In this document: one piece after another, positions 7,844 to 15,646 of the stretch | How the letters are laid out: each line of letters begins with the position of its first letter | How positions within the stretch are numbered: position 1 is the first letter of the stretch | Source: JAQUYS01 sp964430665 | GTDB lineage: Archaea; Nanobdellota; Nanobdellia; Woesearchaeales; SKGA01 | Length of the DNA stretch: 19,395 bases | Assembly (NCBI GenBank): GCA_964430665.1 | Contig: CAYSFC010000013.1 | Span: 1-19,395, forward strand | Reading direction: 5' to 3' | Translations under genes and position numbers: made by a program | Notes under the pieces: generated by a model | Database searches by the model: none | What the model was told of the DNA's origin: nothing | What the model saw: the letters and a program-made list of their open reading frames with translations, nothing else

Positions 7844-8911
7844 ATGAAAAAGATTGTTGAGGAAGGCGAAGTTAAACTTCAAATAGATTCTGCAGATGTG
7901 GTTTCTAAGGATTTGGAGGTGTTTTACAATCCTAAAATGAGTTTAAATAGAAGTATGAGTATATCTTTACTTAAATCTTTAAATCTCAAAAATATGAGAA
8001 TTGCTCTTCCTTTAGCAGGTACAGGTGTTAGAGCTATAAGGATGTTAAAAGAACTTTCTTTAGATACTATTGATAAAATTCATGTTAATGATTTGAATTC
8101 TAAGATGAAAAAATATTTAGAAAAAAATTTGGAATTAAATTGTTTAAGTGATGAAAAATTGGTCGTTACAAATGATGATGGTAGAAAATTATTTGTTCAA
8201 GATTTTGGTTTTGATTATATTGATATTGATCCTTATGGTAGTCCTAATCCTTTTTTGGATGGAGCAGTAAATCGAATTTCAGGGGAAGGGATTTTGGCAA
8301 TTAGTGCAACAGATACAGCGGCTCTGGCAGGAACTTATCCTAATACTTGTATTAGAAAATATTGGGCTAAATCTCAACTTTGTCCTCAGAAACATGAGAT
8401 CGCTCTTAGGATTTTGGCTAGAAAGGTGCAACTAATTGGTTTGCAAAATAATAAAGCTTTGATTCCTATTATTTCTTATCATTTTGAACATTATTATAGA
8501 ATTTTTTTTAAAGTTAAACGAGGCAAGAAAGTTTGTAATGATTTATTTAAAGAATTTGGAGAGTGTTTTTATAATCCAAAGAATGGTTTTTTTGGAGAAG
8601 GAGATGGAATAGGTCCTATGTATTTGGGTTCTTTACAAAATTATAAAATAATAAGTAAGCTATTAATTAATTCTGATGATGTTTTGGAAAAATTATTGGA
8701 AAAATTATTTTTAGAATCAACAATTAATTCTGTTGGTTTTTTTGATATTCATGATGTTTGTGAGAAAAATAAATTAAATCTTAAAAAATCAAAAGATGTA
8801 ATTTCTGGATTGATAAATTTGGGTTTTAATGCTTGTAGAGTTCATACGAATCCTTATGGAATCCGTACAAATGCATCTTTAGAAAAATTTATTGAAGTTC
8901 TTAAATCTTAA
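7844..8911 (+). CDS. trm1: tRNA (guanine26-N2)-dimethyltransferase Trm1
   Basis: Trm1 methylates G26 at the junction of the D and anticodon stems, using SAM. The 355-aa length fits archaeal Trm1. Residues 5-35 carry the N-terminal signature (EEGEVKLQI ... VFYNPKMSLNRSMS). LAGTG (57-61) is the SAM-binding loop, and FDYIDIDPYGSPNPFLDGA (123-141) is the catalytic block with the DPYG motif. ATDTAALAGTYPNTCIRKYW (155-174) and HTNPYGIRTNA near the end are further family blocks. The tRNA at 18519 carries a G at position 26 and is a plausible substrate. The 3' end overlaps the convergent small gene by 11 nt. Confidence 0.95.
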   Translation: MKKIVEEGEVKLQIDSADVVSKDLEVFYNPKMSLNRSMSISLLKSLNLKNMRIALPLAGTGVRAIRMLKELSLDTIDKIHVNDLNSKMKKYLEKNLELNCLSDEKLVVTNDDGRKLFVQDFGFDYIDIDPYGSPNPFLDGAVNRISGEGILAISATDTAALAGTYPNTCIRKYWAKSQLCPQKHEIALRILARKVQLIGLQNNKALIPIISYHFEHYYRIFFKVKRGKKVCNDLFKEFGECFYNPKNGFFGEGDGIGPMYLGSLQNYKIISKLLINSDDVLEKLLEKLFLESTINSVGFFDIHDVCEKNKLNLKKSKDVISGLINLGFNACRVHTNPYGIRTNASLEKFIEVLKS

Positions 8912-9158
8912 CGAAGCCTTCTAAAAGCTTTATTGATCCATTTCTTCTTAATATTTGAAGATAATTTAACACATCTTCTTCTGATAGGTTAAAATATCTT
9001 GCTTCTAATATTATTGAATCTATAGGTATTTTTCCATTTTTGTCTGGAATTAATGATTGAATTATACTCATTAAATCTATAGCTTTATCTAACTCTACTT
9101 CTCTAGCTATTCTGTTAGCCATGTTTTTTTGAATATCAAATAAATCATCAAAAGCCAT
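8901..9158 (-). CDS. Small winged-helix-like protein of unknown function
   Basis: An 85-aa soluble, acidic protein. The first half is helical (DDLFDIQKNMANRIAREVEL). The second half (IPIDSIILEARYFNLSEEDV, then LNYLQILRRNGSIKLLEGFV) follows a winged-helix pattern: helix, recognition helix, then a G-x-I-x-x-x-x-G-F wing. It resembles C-terminal winged-helix domains such as that of MCM, but no full family is recognised. A TATA-like AT run near 9183-9194 lies about 30 nt before the ATG. It overlaps the trm1 3' end by 11 nt tail to tail. Confidence 0.6.
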   Translation of the reverse strand: MAFDDLFDIQKNMANRIAREVELDKAIDLMSIIQSLIPDKNGKIPIDSIILEARYFNLSEEDVLNYLQILRRNGSIKLLEGFVKI

Positions 9159-9227
9159 ATACTTAACTCAATAAGGCGATTCATTTTTATATTTTGCTAT
9201 ATTTTTGTCCAAAAACGTATACTGGAA

Positions 9228-11126
9228 TCATATTTTAGAAAGCCTATAAGATCTTATTGAATCTAAATTCTCATAAATTTTTCCTATATTATTTGAATAA
9301 ATATTAAATATGTTTCTCATTTGTGGAGAAAAATTATTTTTTTCTTTGTCTAAGAAATTTTTTTGAAATCTTAAGAGAGGTAATAATTGTTCTTCATTAA
9401 ATTTTGGTGTTGACACTAAACCTCTTATTCTAGACCAACCCCTCACAACAATTAATGCTGCCAAATAATCAATTGATTTTTCTTTTTCTTCATCTATAAA
9501 TTTATCTAGGATTTCAGTTGGAATTAAATCTATGTTGTATGTGTAAGTATTTATTTTGTCTGTGTCTTTTGGAACTAGTTTAGGGGGTTCATTATCGATT
9601 TTTAAAATAGGTTTTTTGTCTTTGAAATAATTTAAAGAAATGTATTGATTGTCAAAATAACTGTCTGTGAAAATTTCTTTATCAAATCCATCAACAAAAG
9701 AAAGTATTTCATGAGCTAATTTTGAATCAAAAATTTTATCTATTGGATGTAATATGTTTTTGTCAGATAAGTAGCTTTCAAATATGTTTGGTTTAGAAAT
9801 TTTTACTTTGTTTGTAATTACTTTTTTAATTTCATCTATTGAACTTATTGAATGATTTACTATTTCTTCAATCTGAGAAATAGAGAATTTATTTGATTTG
9901 ATAAATTTTGTTATTGAAGGCATCCAAGATTGAATTACTGAGTAAAAATAAAACTCACCTAAATGTGCTTCTGAAACAATTTTAGGAGTTCTAACTGAAG
10001 TATTATTTTTTAATGAATTGTATAATAAACGACCATACTTTATTTCCTCTTGTATTAATTCTTTATTTTTTGATACTCTAAATATTGTTGAATAATCTTG
10101 AGGCGCATAATCATATATCTCTGATTTTGTTACTTTCGAAGTTCCTCTTGTACCTCCAGCATTTACAAAATCATCTAATAGATTTGTATTTTGTTGAGAG
10201 AGTCTATTATACTCTTTCCAAACGAATTCTGTGAATGGATGTTCTAATTCTTCGAAATATTTACCTATGCCTGAAAGAATCTGACATCTTTCTTCTAAAG
10301 AAAATTCTGAATTTGGTTTTGATAATTCTTTTACAGTTTCTTTTGCCCAATGTTGTTTTATTTCCTCGGGCATTGGTAAGGATAAACTTGCTGGGAAAAG
10401 ATATTGTGGTTTCAAATCTGATGATAATACTGCTGTGTAAAATAAATGTGTGTGAAAATCTGTTAAGAAATCTTTCTCTACAAAATTATTTTTTTGGTGT
10501 GATAATTGTAACATCTTTCCTAATGAACCAACATAATTTTTTTTTATTAAGTCAGGTATGATTAGAGCAGATTTATTTTTAAATAAATTTTCAGAGGCGT
10601 CTTTAATTGAATCGAAATCTTGTTTGAACTCGCTTTTAAATCTTTTAGAATATTTTTTAGGGTTATTAAGAAAAAGTCTTATTTGAGGATAAATAAATTT
10701 CCTAAAAGATGTTCCTCCTTCAATTCCAAATAAGAAATAATAAATTGTGTTACTAACTACACGTACATCATCTTCTTTATACATCATTTTCCCTATTTTA
10801 TAGCCTATGTATGTTGATGTGGCTGCACATAATAGTGATGTTGTATTTGTTAATTTGGAATCCCAAGAAATGTCTTTTAAATACTTTGGTTTTGTAAGTT
10901 TGAAAGGAAATTTTTTTCTCAAAGAATTTGGTGCTGAAAATCTGTTATTAAAATACATAAAGCTCCCTAAAGCAGTGCCAAAAATAGTTGTAGTATACGG
11001 TAAATAATAATCAACTAATAAAGCTGTTAAAGTTGTTAGAGCTAATTTAGATTTAAAATTGTGTTTGAAAGGATATTTTAGAAATGGATTAAATAATAAT
11101 TCATTGAAATATTCTGAAATTTTCAA
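9228..11126 (-). CDS. 632-aa membrane-anchored protein with a possible APH/kinase-like C-terminal domain
   Basis: I do not recognise the family as a whole. Residues about 28-60 and 94-112 are hydrophobic and could be membrane helices. Residues about 150-330 are helical. Residues about 340-540 look like a divergent aminoglycoside-phosphotransferase/protein-kinase fold: an N-lobe-like stretch (IFRVSKNKELIQEEIKYGRLL), a hinge-like YFYSVIQSWMP, then DSYFDN (D488, N493), matching the D-x4-N spacing of the APH catalytic loop, and ILKIDNEPP (D511) in place of the metal-binding aspartate. A clear ATP-binding lysine or glycine loop is not seen, so it may be inactive or another fold. The start codon is TTG at 11126; an in-frame stop lies just upstream and no ATG occurs before residue 57. 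slyD lies 88 nt upstream on the same strand. Confidence 0.6.
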   Translation of the reverse strand: MKISEYFNELLFNPFLKYPFKHNFKSKLALTTLTALLVDYYLPYTTTIFGTALGSFMYFNNRFSAPNSLRKKFPFKLTKPKYLKDISWDSKLTNTTSLLCAATSTYIGYKIGKMMYKEDDVRVVSNTIYYFLFGIEGGTSFRKFIYPQIRLFLNNPKKYSKRFKSEFKQDFDSIKDASENLFKNKSALIIPDLIKKNYVGSLGKMLQLSHQKNNFVEKDFLTDFHTHLFYTAVLSSDLKPQYLFPASLSLPMPEEIKQHWAKETVKELSKPNSEFSLEERCQILSGIGKYFEELEHPFTEFVWKEYNRLSQQNTNLLDDFVNAGGTRGTSKVTKSEIYDYAPQDYSTIFRVSKNKELIQEEIKYGRLLYNSLKNNTSVRTPKIVSEAHLGEFYFYSVIQSWMPSITKFIKSNKFSISQIEEIVNHSISSIDEIKKVITNKVKISKPNIFESYLSDKNILHPIDKIFDSKLAHEILSFVDGFDKEIFTDSYFDNQYISLNYFKDKKPILKIDNEPPKLVPKDTDKINTYTYNIDLIPTEILDKFIDEEKEKSIDYLAALIVVRGWSRIRGLVSTPKFNEEQLLPLLRFQKNFLDKEKNNFSPQMRNIFNIYSNNIGKIYENLDSIRSYRLSKI

Positions 11127-11214
11127 AGTGCAAACCTTTTAATTAAAATCACACCTCAGTTAAAAATAAAATAAAAAAATTAAATTTTCAATATTTTGAA
11201 ATAAAATCAAGAAA

Positions 11215-11769
11215 TTAATGTTGGTGATTGCATGATGCACAATTTCCTGAACATTCTTCTCCATCATCTTCTTCATCTTGTTTATCGGGAGCGGAAGGAG
11301 GTAAAAATTTCTTTTTATCTTCTTCAGTTGCTTTTCTCGCTTCAACAACTTTTATGTGAAAATTTAAATTTTTTCCTGCTAATGGAGGATTTGCATCTAA
11401 TTCTAATGTTTCATCTTCAATTTTAGTTACTGTTAATTGCATAGTGTGTTCAGTTCCAGGTATTTGGAATCCTAAAACCATACCAACTTTTACTTGATCA
11501 GCTTTGTCACCTAGAGAAGCTTTTGGAACTGTTTGAATTAAATCTGGATTATGAACTCCGTAAGCATCTTCTGGTTTGATATTAAAATCTTTTTCTTCAC
11601 CAACTTCCATACCCATAACAGCATCGTCAAATCCTTTAATTATGAGTTTAGTTCCTGTGATGAATTCTAATGGTTCTCTACCTTCGGATGAGTCAAAAAC
11701 ATTTCCATCTTCAAGTTTTCCTGTGTAATGTACCTTTACTAAAAAATCTTCTTTTATTTTTTCTGACAT
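11215..11769 (-). CDS. slyD: SlyD-type FKBP peptidyl-prolyl isomerase with metal-binding tail
   Basis: This 184-aa cytosolic protein speeds proline isomerisation and acts as a holdase. The FKBP core is seen in VKVHYTGKLEDGNVFDSS (11-28) and FITGTKLIIKGFDDAVMGME (36-55). The chaperone insert-in-flap region spans about 70-125, and the SlyD-specific DANPPLAGKNLNFHIKVV is at 125-142. After an acidic linker the tail CSGNCASCNHQH (173-184) supplies C173, C177, C180, H182 and H184, like the nickel/zinc-binding tail of SlyD. A TTTAAATAG box (about 11812-11820, minus sense) would give a short leader carrying AGGT just before the ATG. The downstream 632-aa gene may share the transcript. Confidence 0.93.
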   Translation of the reverse strand: MSEKIKEDFLVKVHYTGKLEDGNVFDSSEGREPLEFITGTKLIIKGFDDAVMGMEVGEEKDFNIKPEDAYGVHNPDLIQTVPKASLGDKADQVKVGMVLGFQIPGTEHTMQLTVTKIEDETLELDANPPLAGKNLNFHIKVVEARKATEEDKKKFLPPSAPDKQDEEDDGEECSGNCASCNHQH

Positions 11770-11846
11770 ATTATCTACCTATATATACTCTTGTTTTCTA
11801 GAATAAAGACCTATTTAAAAAGTTAATCCAAAAATAAAAAGAAGTC

Positions 11847-11942
11847 TTACTCTTCATCTACATTTTCTGGAAAAAAATCCATAAGACTTCTGCTTTTTGA
11901 TTTTGCTTCATAACTTATTACACTCATTTTCACACACACCAT
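11847..11942 (-). CDS. Possible 31-codon mini-gene, unknown
   Basis: ATG at 11942 opens a 31-codon frame ending at a TAA; a second in-frame ATG at 11927 would give 26 aa. The product is hydrophilic, with a middle of YEAKSKSRSLMDFF and an acidic end (PENVDEE). It has a TATA-like TTATAAAC box (11969-11976; GTTTATAA on this strand) about 30 nt upstream, a GGGGT element 4 nt before the first ATG, and a T-rich stretch after the stop. No homologue is recognised. The region upstream of and around its start is unusually GT-rich on this strand. Confidence 0.35.
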   Translation of the reverse strand: MVCVKMSVISYEAKSKSRSLMDFFPENVDEE

Positions 11943-12144
11943 TTTACCCCACACAACACTTAGAGGGGTTATAAACACAATGTTATTTTTTTATGAAATG
12001 AGATATATAAAGACTATTACTTTTAGAAATATGTTTCTTAAAGCATATTCTTGACAACACATATTATAATAAAATTTAACTTAGTTTGATGTGAATTTTT
12101 TGATAAAGGTAGAAATATTTAAGCAATATAAAAGACATTTAAGA
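11943..12144. other. Intergenic region with TATA-like words, no clear gene
   Basis: AT-rich DNA with several TATA-like words (for example 12001-12012 and 12116-12134) and only very short ORFs, the longest starting at 11980 with 24 codons. No rRNA, tRNA or recognisable C/D or H/ACA box set was found. Confidence 0.4.
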
Positions 12145-12240
12145 GTGGTACTAGTTGATTTGAGAAACTACTTTTTGGTTAGAAATTTTTTAATTCGTGA
12201 AGCTAACTTCAGTCGCCAAAAGAATGTAGAAATAGAATAA
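12145..12240 (+). CDS. Possible 31-codon GTG-start mini-gene, unknown
   Basis: A GTG at 12145 opens 31 codons to a TAA at 12238. The start lies 25 nt after the centre of ATATTTAAG (12116-12124), the spacing other genes here show for leaderless transcripts. The peptide begins MVLVDLRNYFLVRNFLIREA and is basic and hydrophobic. The same DNA can form two hairpins (TAGTT/AACTA and GTTAG/CTAAC), so a small noncoding RNA is an alternative. No homologue is recognised. Confidence 0.3.
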   Translation: MVLVDLRNYFLVRNFLIREANFSRQKNVEIE

Positions 12241-12258
12241 AAATAAAAATAAAAAAGA
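12241..12258 (-). terminator. T-tract terminator after the histone-fold gene
   Basis: On the minus strand the histone stop is followed within 2 nt by repeated T5-T6 runs separated by single A residues, a typical archaeal oligo-T terminator. It also borders the 3' end of the mini-gene on the plus strand. Confidence 0.6.
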
Positions 12259-12260
12259 CC

Positions 12261-12431
12261 TTAAAGATCTTTTGCCATTACTGTTCTTCTTCCGTTAGCA
12301 TCAGCTCTTGTAGCTGCTTTTTTAAGAAGTTCTCTTACAATTTTATCTAATTCTTCTGCAAGATCTCCTGCTACGTTGTAATCACCAATAACATCTTTTA
12401 ATTTTGCTTTTACTACTACTAAATCTGCCAT
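12261..12431 (-). CDS. Histone-fold DNA-binding protein of the DUF1931 type
   Basis: A 56-aa protein: MADLVVVKAKLKDVIGDYN (1-19), a central helix VAGDLAEELDKIVRELLKKA, and an end TRADANGRRTVMAKDL. The order strand/helix, long helix, then A-x-A-N-G-R-x-T-V-M-x-x-D-L matches the histone fold of DUF1931 proteins, whose ends read A-N-G-R-K-T-V-M-P-R-D-L. By analogy it should bind or compact DNA. It is one of the few genes here with a strong Shine-Dalgarno (GAGGTG, about 8 nt before the ATG) and a leader of some 35 nt from the TATTTAAGT box at 12491-12499. Together with the terminator that suggests strong expression. Confidence 0.8.
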   Translation of the reverse strand: MADLVVVKAKLKDVIGDYNVAGDLAEELDKIVRELLKKAATRADANGRRTVMAKDL

Positions 12432-12490
12432 ATTAAGCACCTCATATTTTAAGGCCTAAGCCCCTATATCCTTCTTTCCCGGGAGCTTCA

Positions 12491-12530
12491 TATTTAAGTA
12501 TTTCGCTTCTGTGGCCAGTGCATTTATAAA
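12491..12530. promoter_or_regulatory. Divergent promoters for the histone-fold and dph6 genes
   Basis: TATTTAAGT (12491-12499) serves the minus-strand histone gene. TTTATAAA (12523-12530) is centred 27-28 nt before the dph6 ATG at 12554 and overlaps an earlier ATG at 12530, which rules that ATG out as the usual start. Confidence 0.55.
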
Positions 12531-12553
12531 TGACTGTGTTTTTTCTGTTAATT

Positions 12554-13237
12554 ATGAAATTTGGAATATTGCTTAGTGGTGGAAAAGATTCAGTATATTC
12601 AGCTTATTTAGCATCTAAAGAGCACGAGTTAGTTTGTGCTATAACTATTGTATCTGAAAATAAAGATTCTTATATGTTTCATACTCCTAACATTGATAAA
12701 GTTTCATTACAATGTGAATCTATGAATATTCCTCTTTTTATAGCTAAAACTAAAGGTGTTAAAGAAGAAGAATTGGTTGATCTTAAGAAAGCCATAAATG
12801 ATGCTAAAGAAAAGTTTGGTTTAGATGCAATAGTAACTGGTGCGGTTGGAAGTAAGTATCAGGCAGACCGGATTCAGGCTATCTGTGATCAGTTAGGTTT
12901 GAAATGTATAAATCCTATTTGGCAAATAGATCAAGTTCAATTGTTGAGAGATTTGCTTGCAAATGATTTTCATGTTATTGTTGGAGCGATTGCTGCTTAT
13001 GGTTTAGATAAAAGTTGGATTGGAAAAGAAATTAATGATGAAATGATTTTGAAGTTAATTAAATTACAAAAAGAAATTGGTTTAAATCCTGCTTTTGAAG
13101 GTGGAGAAATTGAAAGTTTTGTGATTGATTGTCCTTTGTTTTCTAAAAAAATTGAGATTGTTGATTTTTCTATTGAACTGGAAGATGAAATTACTGGTAG
13201 AATGATTATTAAAGATGCTAAATTGGTTGAGAAATAA
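12554..13237 (+). CDS. dph6: Dph6-type diphthine-ammonia ligase (PP-loop ATPase)
   Basis: Dph6 performs the last, ATP-dependent amidation step of diphthamide synthesis on elongation factor 2. The protein begins MKFGILLSGGKDS, with the PP-loop SGGKDS at 8-13. It continues with blocks typical of the MJ0570/Dph6 family: DAIVTGAVGSKYQADRIQAI, CINPIWQIDQVQLLRDLL, and NPAFEGGEIESFVIDCPLF near the end. Length is 227 aa from this start. The frame could begin eight codons earlier at 12530, but that ATG lies in the TATA box, so the leaderless ATG at 12554 is preferred. Related PP-loop proteins exist, so the exact substrate is inferred. EF-2 and Dph1/2/5 are not in the window. Confidence 0.85.
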   Translation: MKFGILLSGGKDSVYSAYLASKEHELVCAITIVSENKDSYMFHTPNIDKVSLQCESMNIPLFIAKTKGVKEEELVDLKKAINDAKEKFGLDAIVTGAVGSKYQADRIQAICDQLGLKCINPIWQIDQVQLLRDLLANDFHVIVGAIAAYGLDKSWIGKEINDEMILKLIKLQKEIGLNPAFEGGEIESFVIDCPLFSKKIEIVDFSIELEDEITGRMIIKDAKLVEK

Positions 13238-13308
13238 ATTCGTAAAATTTTCGGTTTCTTTGTGGTTGGTTATATTACTTAGTTGTTCTTATTTAACATT
13301 AAAGAAAC

Positions 13309-13349
13309 ATTTAAATACTAAGTAAGATTATTCTTACTGGTGAATAAAT
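13309..13349 (+). promoter_or_regulatory. Toxin-antitoxin promoter and operator: TATA box, inverted repeat and SD
   Basis: ATTTAAATAC (13309-13318) is the TATA box. The inverted repeat AGTAAGA-ttat-TCTTACT (13321-13338) follows directly, then a Shine-Dalgarno GGTGA (13339-13343) and the ATG at 13350. Placed between TATA box and start, the repeat is well sited as an autorepression operator for the AbrB antitoxin. Confidence 0.65.
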
Positions 13350-13616
13350 ATGGATATAGGTATAACTAAAATGAGTTCAAAAGGACAGATTGTAATTCCT
13401 CAAGATATGCGAGAACATTTTGCTGAAGGAGATAAGTTAGTTGTTATTAAAAATGAAAATAGATTAATCTTGAAAAAAGCGACTGATATGGATTCTCAAT
13501 TTATAGAAGATTTGGAATTTGCTAAAAGAAGTGATGAAGCTTATGATAGAATTCAAAAAGGAGAAGGAATCAAAATGAGTTATGAAAAATTTATGGAAGA
13601 AATAAAAAAATGGTAA
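13350..13616 (+). CDS. AbrB/SpoVT-fold (MazE-like) antitoxin
   Basis: An 88-aa protein with an N-terminal swapped-hairpin AbrB domain: MSSKGQIVIPQDMREHFAEG, then DKLVVIKNENRLILKKA (residues about 8-44). This dimeric DNA-binding fold recognises the operator. The helical C-terminal half (FIEDLEFAKRSDEAYDRIQKG, then MSYEKFMEEIKKW) is the usual toxin-binding tail. The last codons overlap the toxin start (ATGGTAA, 7 nt), giving coupled translation. Confidence 0.9.
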   Translation: MDIGITKMSSKGQIVIPQDMREHFAEGDKLVVIKNENRLILKKATDMDSQFIEDLEFAKRSDEAYDRIQKGEGIKMSYEKFMEEIKKW

Positions 13617-13900
13617 ATATTACAAATAATTCAGAAATTAATTCAAATAAAAATATTGAAGTTGAATTTATTTTTGAAGATAAATTTAAAAAATGTTTTG
13701 AAAAAATTAAAGATAAAGAATTAAAAATAAAAATAATTAAACAATTAGATAAACTTACTATTAATCCTGAATTAGGAAAACCTATGAAATATTCAAGAAA
13801 AGGAACTCGTGAAGTATATGTTTCTCCTTATAGACTTTCTTATACATATAAAAATAAAGAACTAACAATATTAAATTTATATCACAAAGATAAACAATAA
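13610..13900 (+). CDS. RelE/ParE-superfamily toxin
   Basis: A 96-aa basic protein. After an Asn-rich start it follows the RelE pattern: FEDKFKKCFEKIKDKELKIK (two helices), INPELGKPMKYSRKGTREVY (loop plus strand), VSPYRLSYTYKNKELTILNL (strands), and a terminal YHKDKQ. RelE-type toxins cut mRNA on the ribosome; ParE relatives act on gyrase. The basic and aromatic C-terminus (Arg, Tyr, His, Lys) favours the RelE mode, but this is inferred. The AbrB-type antitoxin upstream is a common archaeal partner. It ends 1 nt from the convergent gltX stop. Confidence 0.85.
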   Translation: MVNITNNSEINSNKNIEVEFIFEDKFKKCFEKIKDKELKIKIIKQLDKLTINPELGKPMKYSRKGTREVYVSPYRLSYTYKNKELTILNLYHKDKQ

Positions 13901-13901
13901 T

Positions 13902-15623
13902 TTATTTATGTGTAAACCAAAATACTCTAGTTCCGTCATCTTCTATGTGATCTAATCTACAGAAACCAAATCTTTCAAATTGGATGACTTCTCCTTCTTT
14001 AAGATGAGCTAAATCTTGTTCACAAACTATTTCTTTTATTGAAATATCATCCATTAATATTTCTGCATGTAATTCGAGTCCGTTTTTTGGAACGTAATGT
14101 ATTAAAGAAGTTTTAGCCGGATTAGATTTAAATTCTTCATGAGTTAAACTTTCGAAGTCAAATTCTGTTTCAGATATTTTTTTAATATTCATACAATCCA
14201 TTAAACGTAATACTTGTCCTAATTCTATAGAAATTAAGTCTTGTTTGTTGATATAAAATTCATTAGTTAAATCTAAAGTCCTGTTTTTTTCTTCATCTTC
14301 TGGATGAAATTTTAAATTTACTTTTTTTAGATTTTCAGGTATGTTGTTAACTTTTATTAATACATCATTTGTTACTCCAAAAAAACGTTTTGCTTTTTTG
14401 TCTAGAATTGATCTGTTAATTGCAGCAATTGTCGAGAAGTCTAAATTTGTACGAGTTTTAGATAATCCTATGCTCTGTGCAAGTTGATAATAAGCTTCTT
14501 TTACTATTCCTCTTCGTTTTAATGCTCTTAGAGTTACTAATCTTGGATCGTCCCAACCAATATAATTTCCTGTTTCAATTAAAGCTCTAATTTCTCTGCC
14601 TTGAGTTGTACTTCCAGTTATATTATATCTTCCATAATGTTTATAGTAAACTTCTGGGAAACCAAATAATTTTGCAATATAATTTTGCAATTCAATTCTA
14701 GAATCAAATTCATCGCTTCGCATTACGTGAGTAACTTCATTTAATCCTTCTTCTATTGCACATTCAAAGTCGTACATAGGCCAAACATTGTATTCTTTAT
14801 TTACTCTATAATGTGGTTTATATGAAAGTCTATAAATAACTGGATCTCTCATTACTGCGTTTTTGTGTTGCATGTCAATTTTCAATCTTAAAACTTTAGT
14901 TCCTTCTTCGTATTCGCCATTTTTCATTCCATTCCATAGAGCAGTATTTTCTTCGATGGTTTGATTTCTATGTGGACATTCAATTCCATTTCTTCTTCCA
15001 TCAGACATTGTTTCTTTGGAACAAGAACAAACGTAGGACTGCCCTTCAGCGATTAGGCGTTCGGCATACTGGTAATATTTTTCCATATGTTCTGAAGCAA
15101 AGATAATCTTTTCGGGTTTTATTTCTAAGTAATTTAAAATGTCTTCTTTTGCTGCTTCAACAAATTCAGTTGTAGATTTTTCTGGATTTGTATCATCAAA
15201 TCTTAGTATTACTTTGCCATCATACTTTTTTGCGTATAAATAATTTATTAAAAAAGACATTGCGTGTCCTAAATGATTGTATTTTGAAGGTTCTGGCGGA
15301 ACGCGTGTTATAACTTTTCCGTGTTCAGCGTTCGGGAGATCAGGTAAACTGCTTCTTTCTTCTTTTCTTTGTTGTTTTTTTTCTTGTTTTTGTTCAAAGT
15401 AAGAAGGGTTTATTTGAAGTAATTTTTTTTCTTGTTCTTCAAATGAAAGCGAATTTATTTCTTCTGTAATTTTAGAAATATTTGAATTTAATTCTTGCAT
15501 ATTTTTTTTGGCTTCGGGATGTTCTCTTAAAACAGAACCTATCAAAGCTTTCGGATTTGCCTTTCCTTTGAATTTTATTGCATTTTCTAGTGCTAATTTT
15601 ATTATAATTTCTTCATAAGACAT
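13902..15623 (-). CDS. gltX: Glutamyl-tRNA synthetase, archaeal type
   Basis: This class Ib synthetase charges tRNA-Glu, and in archaea often tRNA-Gln too, for later amidation. The ATG at 15623 lies 27-28 nt after a TATA box; the frame opens two codons earlier at a TTG. From that ATG, residues 1-95 are the helical archaeal/eukaryal extension. The HIGH motif is HLGH (117-120) in TRVPPEPSKYNHLGHA. A zinc-knuckle region has C199, C201, C216 and H218. GWDDPRLVTLRALKRRGI (356-373) is the catalytic-core block, and beta-barrel anticodon-binding domains follow to residue 573. The KMSKS site, about 338-344, reads STTQGRE, well away from the usual LSTSK/R form. The family assignment is firm. Confidence 0.94.
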   Translation of the reverse strand: MSYEEIIIKLALENAIKFKGKANPKALIGSVLREHPEAKKNMQELNSNISKITEEINSLSFEEQEKKLLQINPSYFEQKQEKKQQRKEERSSLPDLPNAEHGKVITRVPPEPSKYNHLGHAMSFLINYLYAKKYDGKVILRFDDTNPEKSTTEFVEAAKEDILNYLEIKPEKIIFASEHMEKYYQYAERLIAEGQSYVCSCSKETMSDGRRNGIECPHRNQTIEENTALWNGMKNGEYEEGTKVLRLKIDMQHKNAVMRDPVIYRLSYKPHYRVNKEYNVWPMYDFECAIEEGLNEVTHVMRSDEFDSRIELQNYIAKLFGFPEVYYKHYGRYNITGSTTQGREIRALIETGNYIGWDDPRLVTLRALKRRGIVKEAYYQLAQSIGLSKTRTNLDFSTIAAINRSILDKKAKRFFGVTNDVLIKVNNIPENLKKVNLKFHPEDEEKNRTLDLTNEFYINKQDLISIELGQVLRLMDCMNIKKISETEFDFESLTHEEFKSNPAKTSLIHYVPKNGLELHAEILMDDISIKEIVCEQDLAHLKEGEVIQFERFGFCRLDHIEDDGTRVFWFTHK

Positions 15624-15646
15624 AATCAAAGAATAATAATGAATGG

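Noticed and set aside
10235..10561. Plus-strand ORFs antisense to the 632-aa gene, slyD, elp3 and the S2P gene
   Set aside because: They are shadow frames with low-complexity translations, opposite well-supported genes.
12145..12240. C/D or H/ACA guide RNA
   Set aside because: Two short hairpins and near-miss C-box words (TGATTTGA, TGATGTGA nearby) exist, but no D box or ACA box at a fitting distance.
12530..12553. Eight-codon N-terminal extension of dph6
   Set aside because: The ATG at 12530 overlaps the TATA box; the ATG at 12554 matches both the promoter spacing and the family start MKFGILLSGGKDS.
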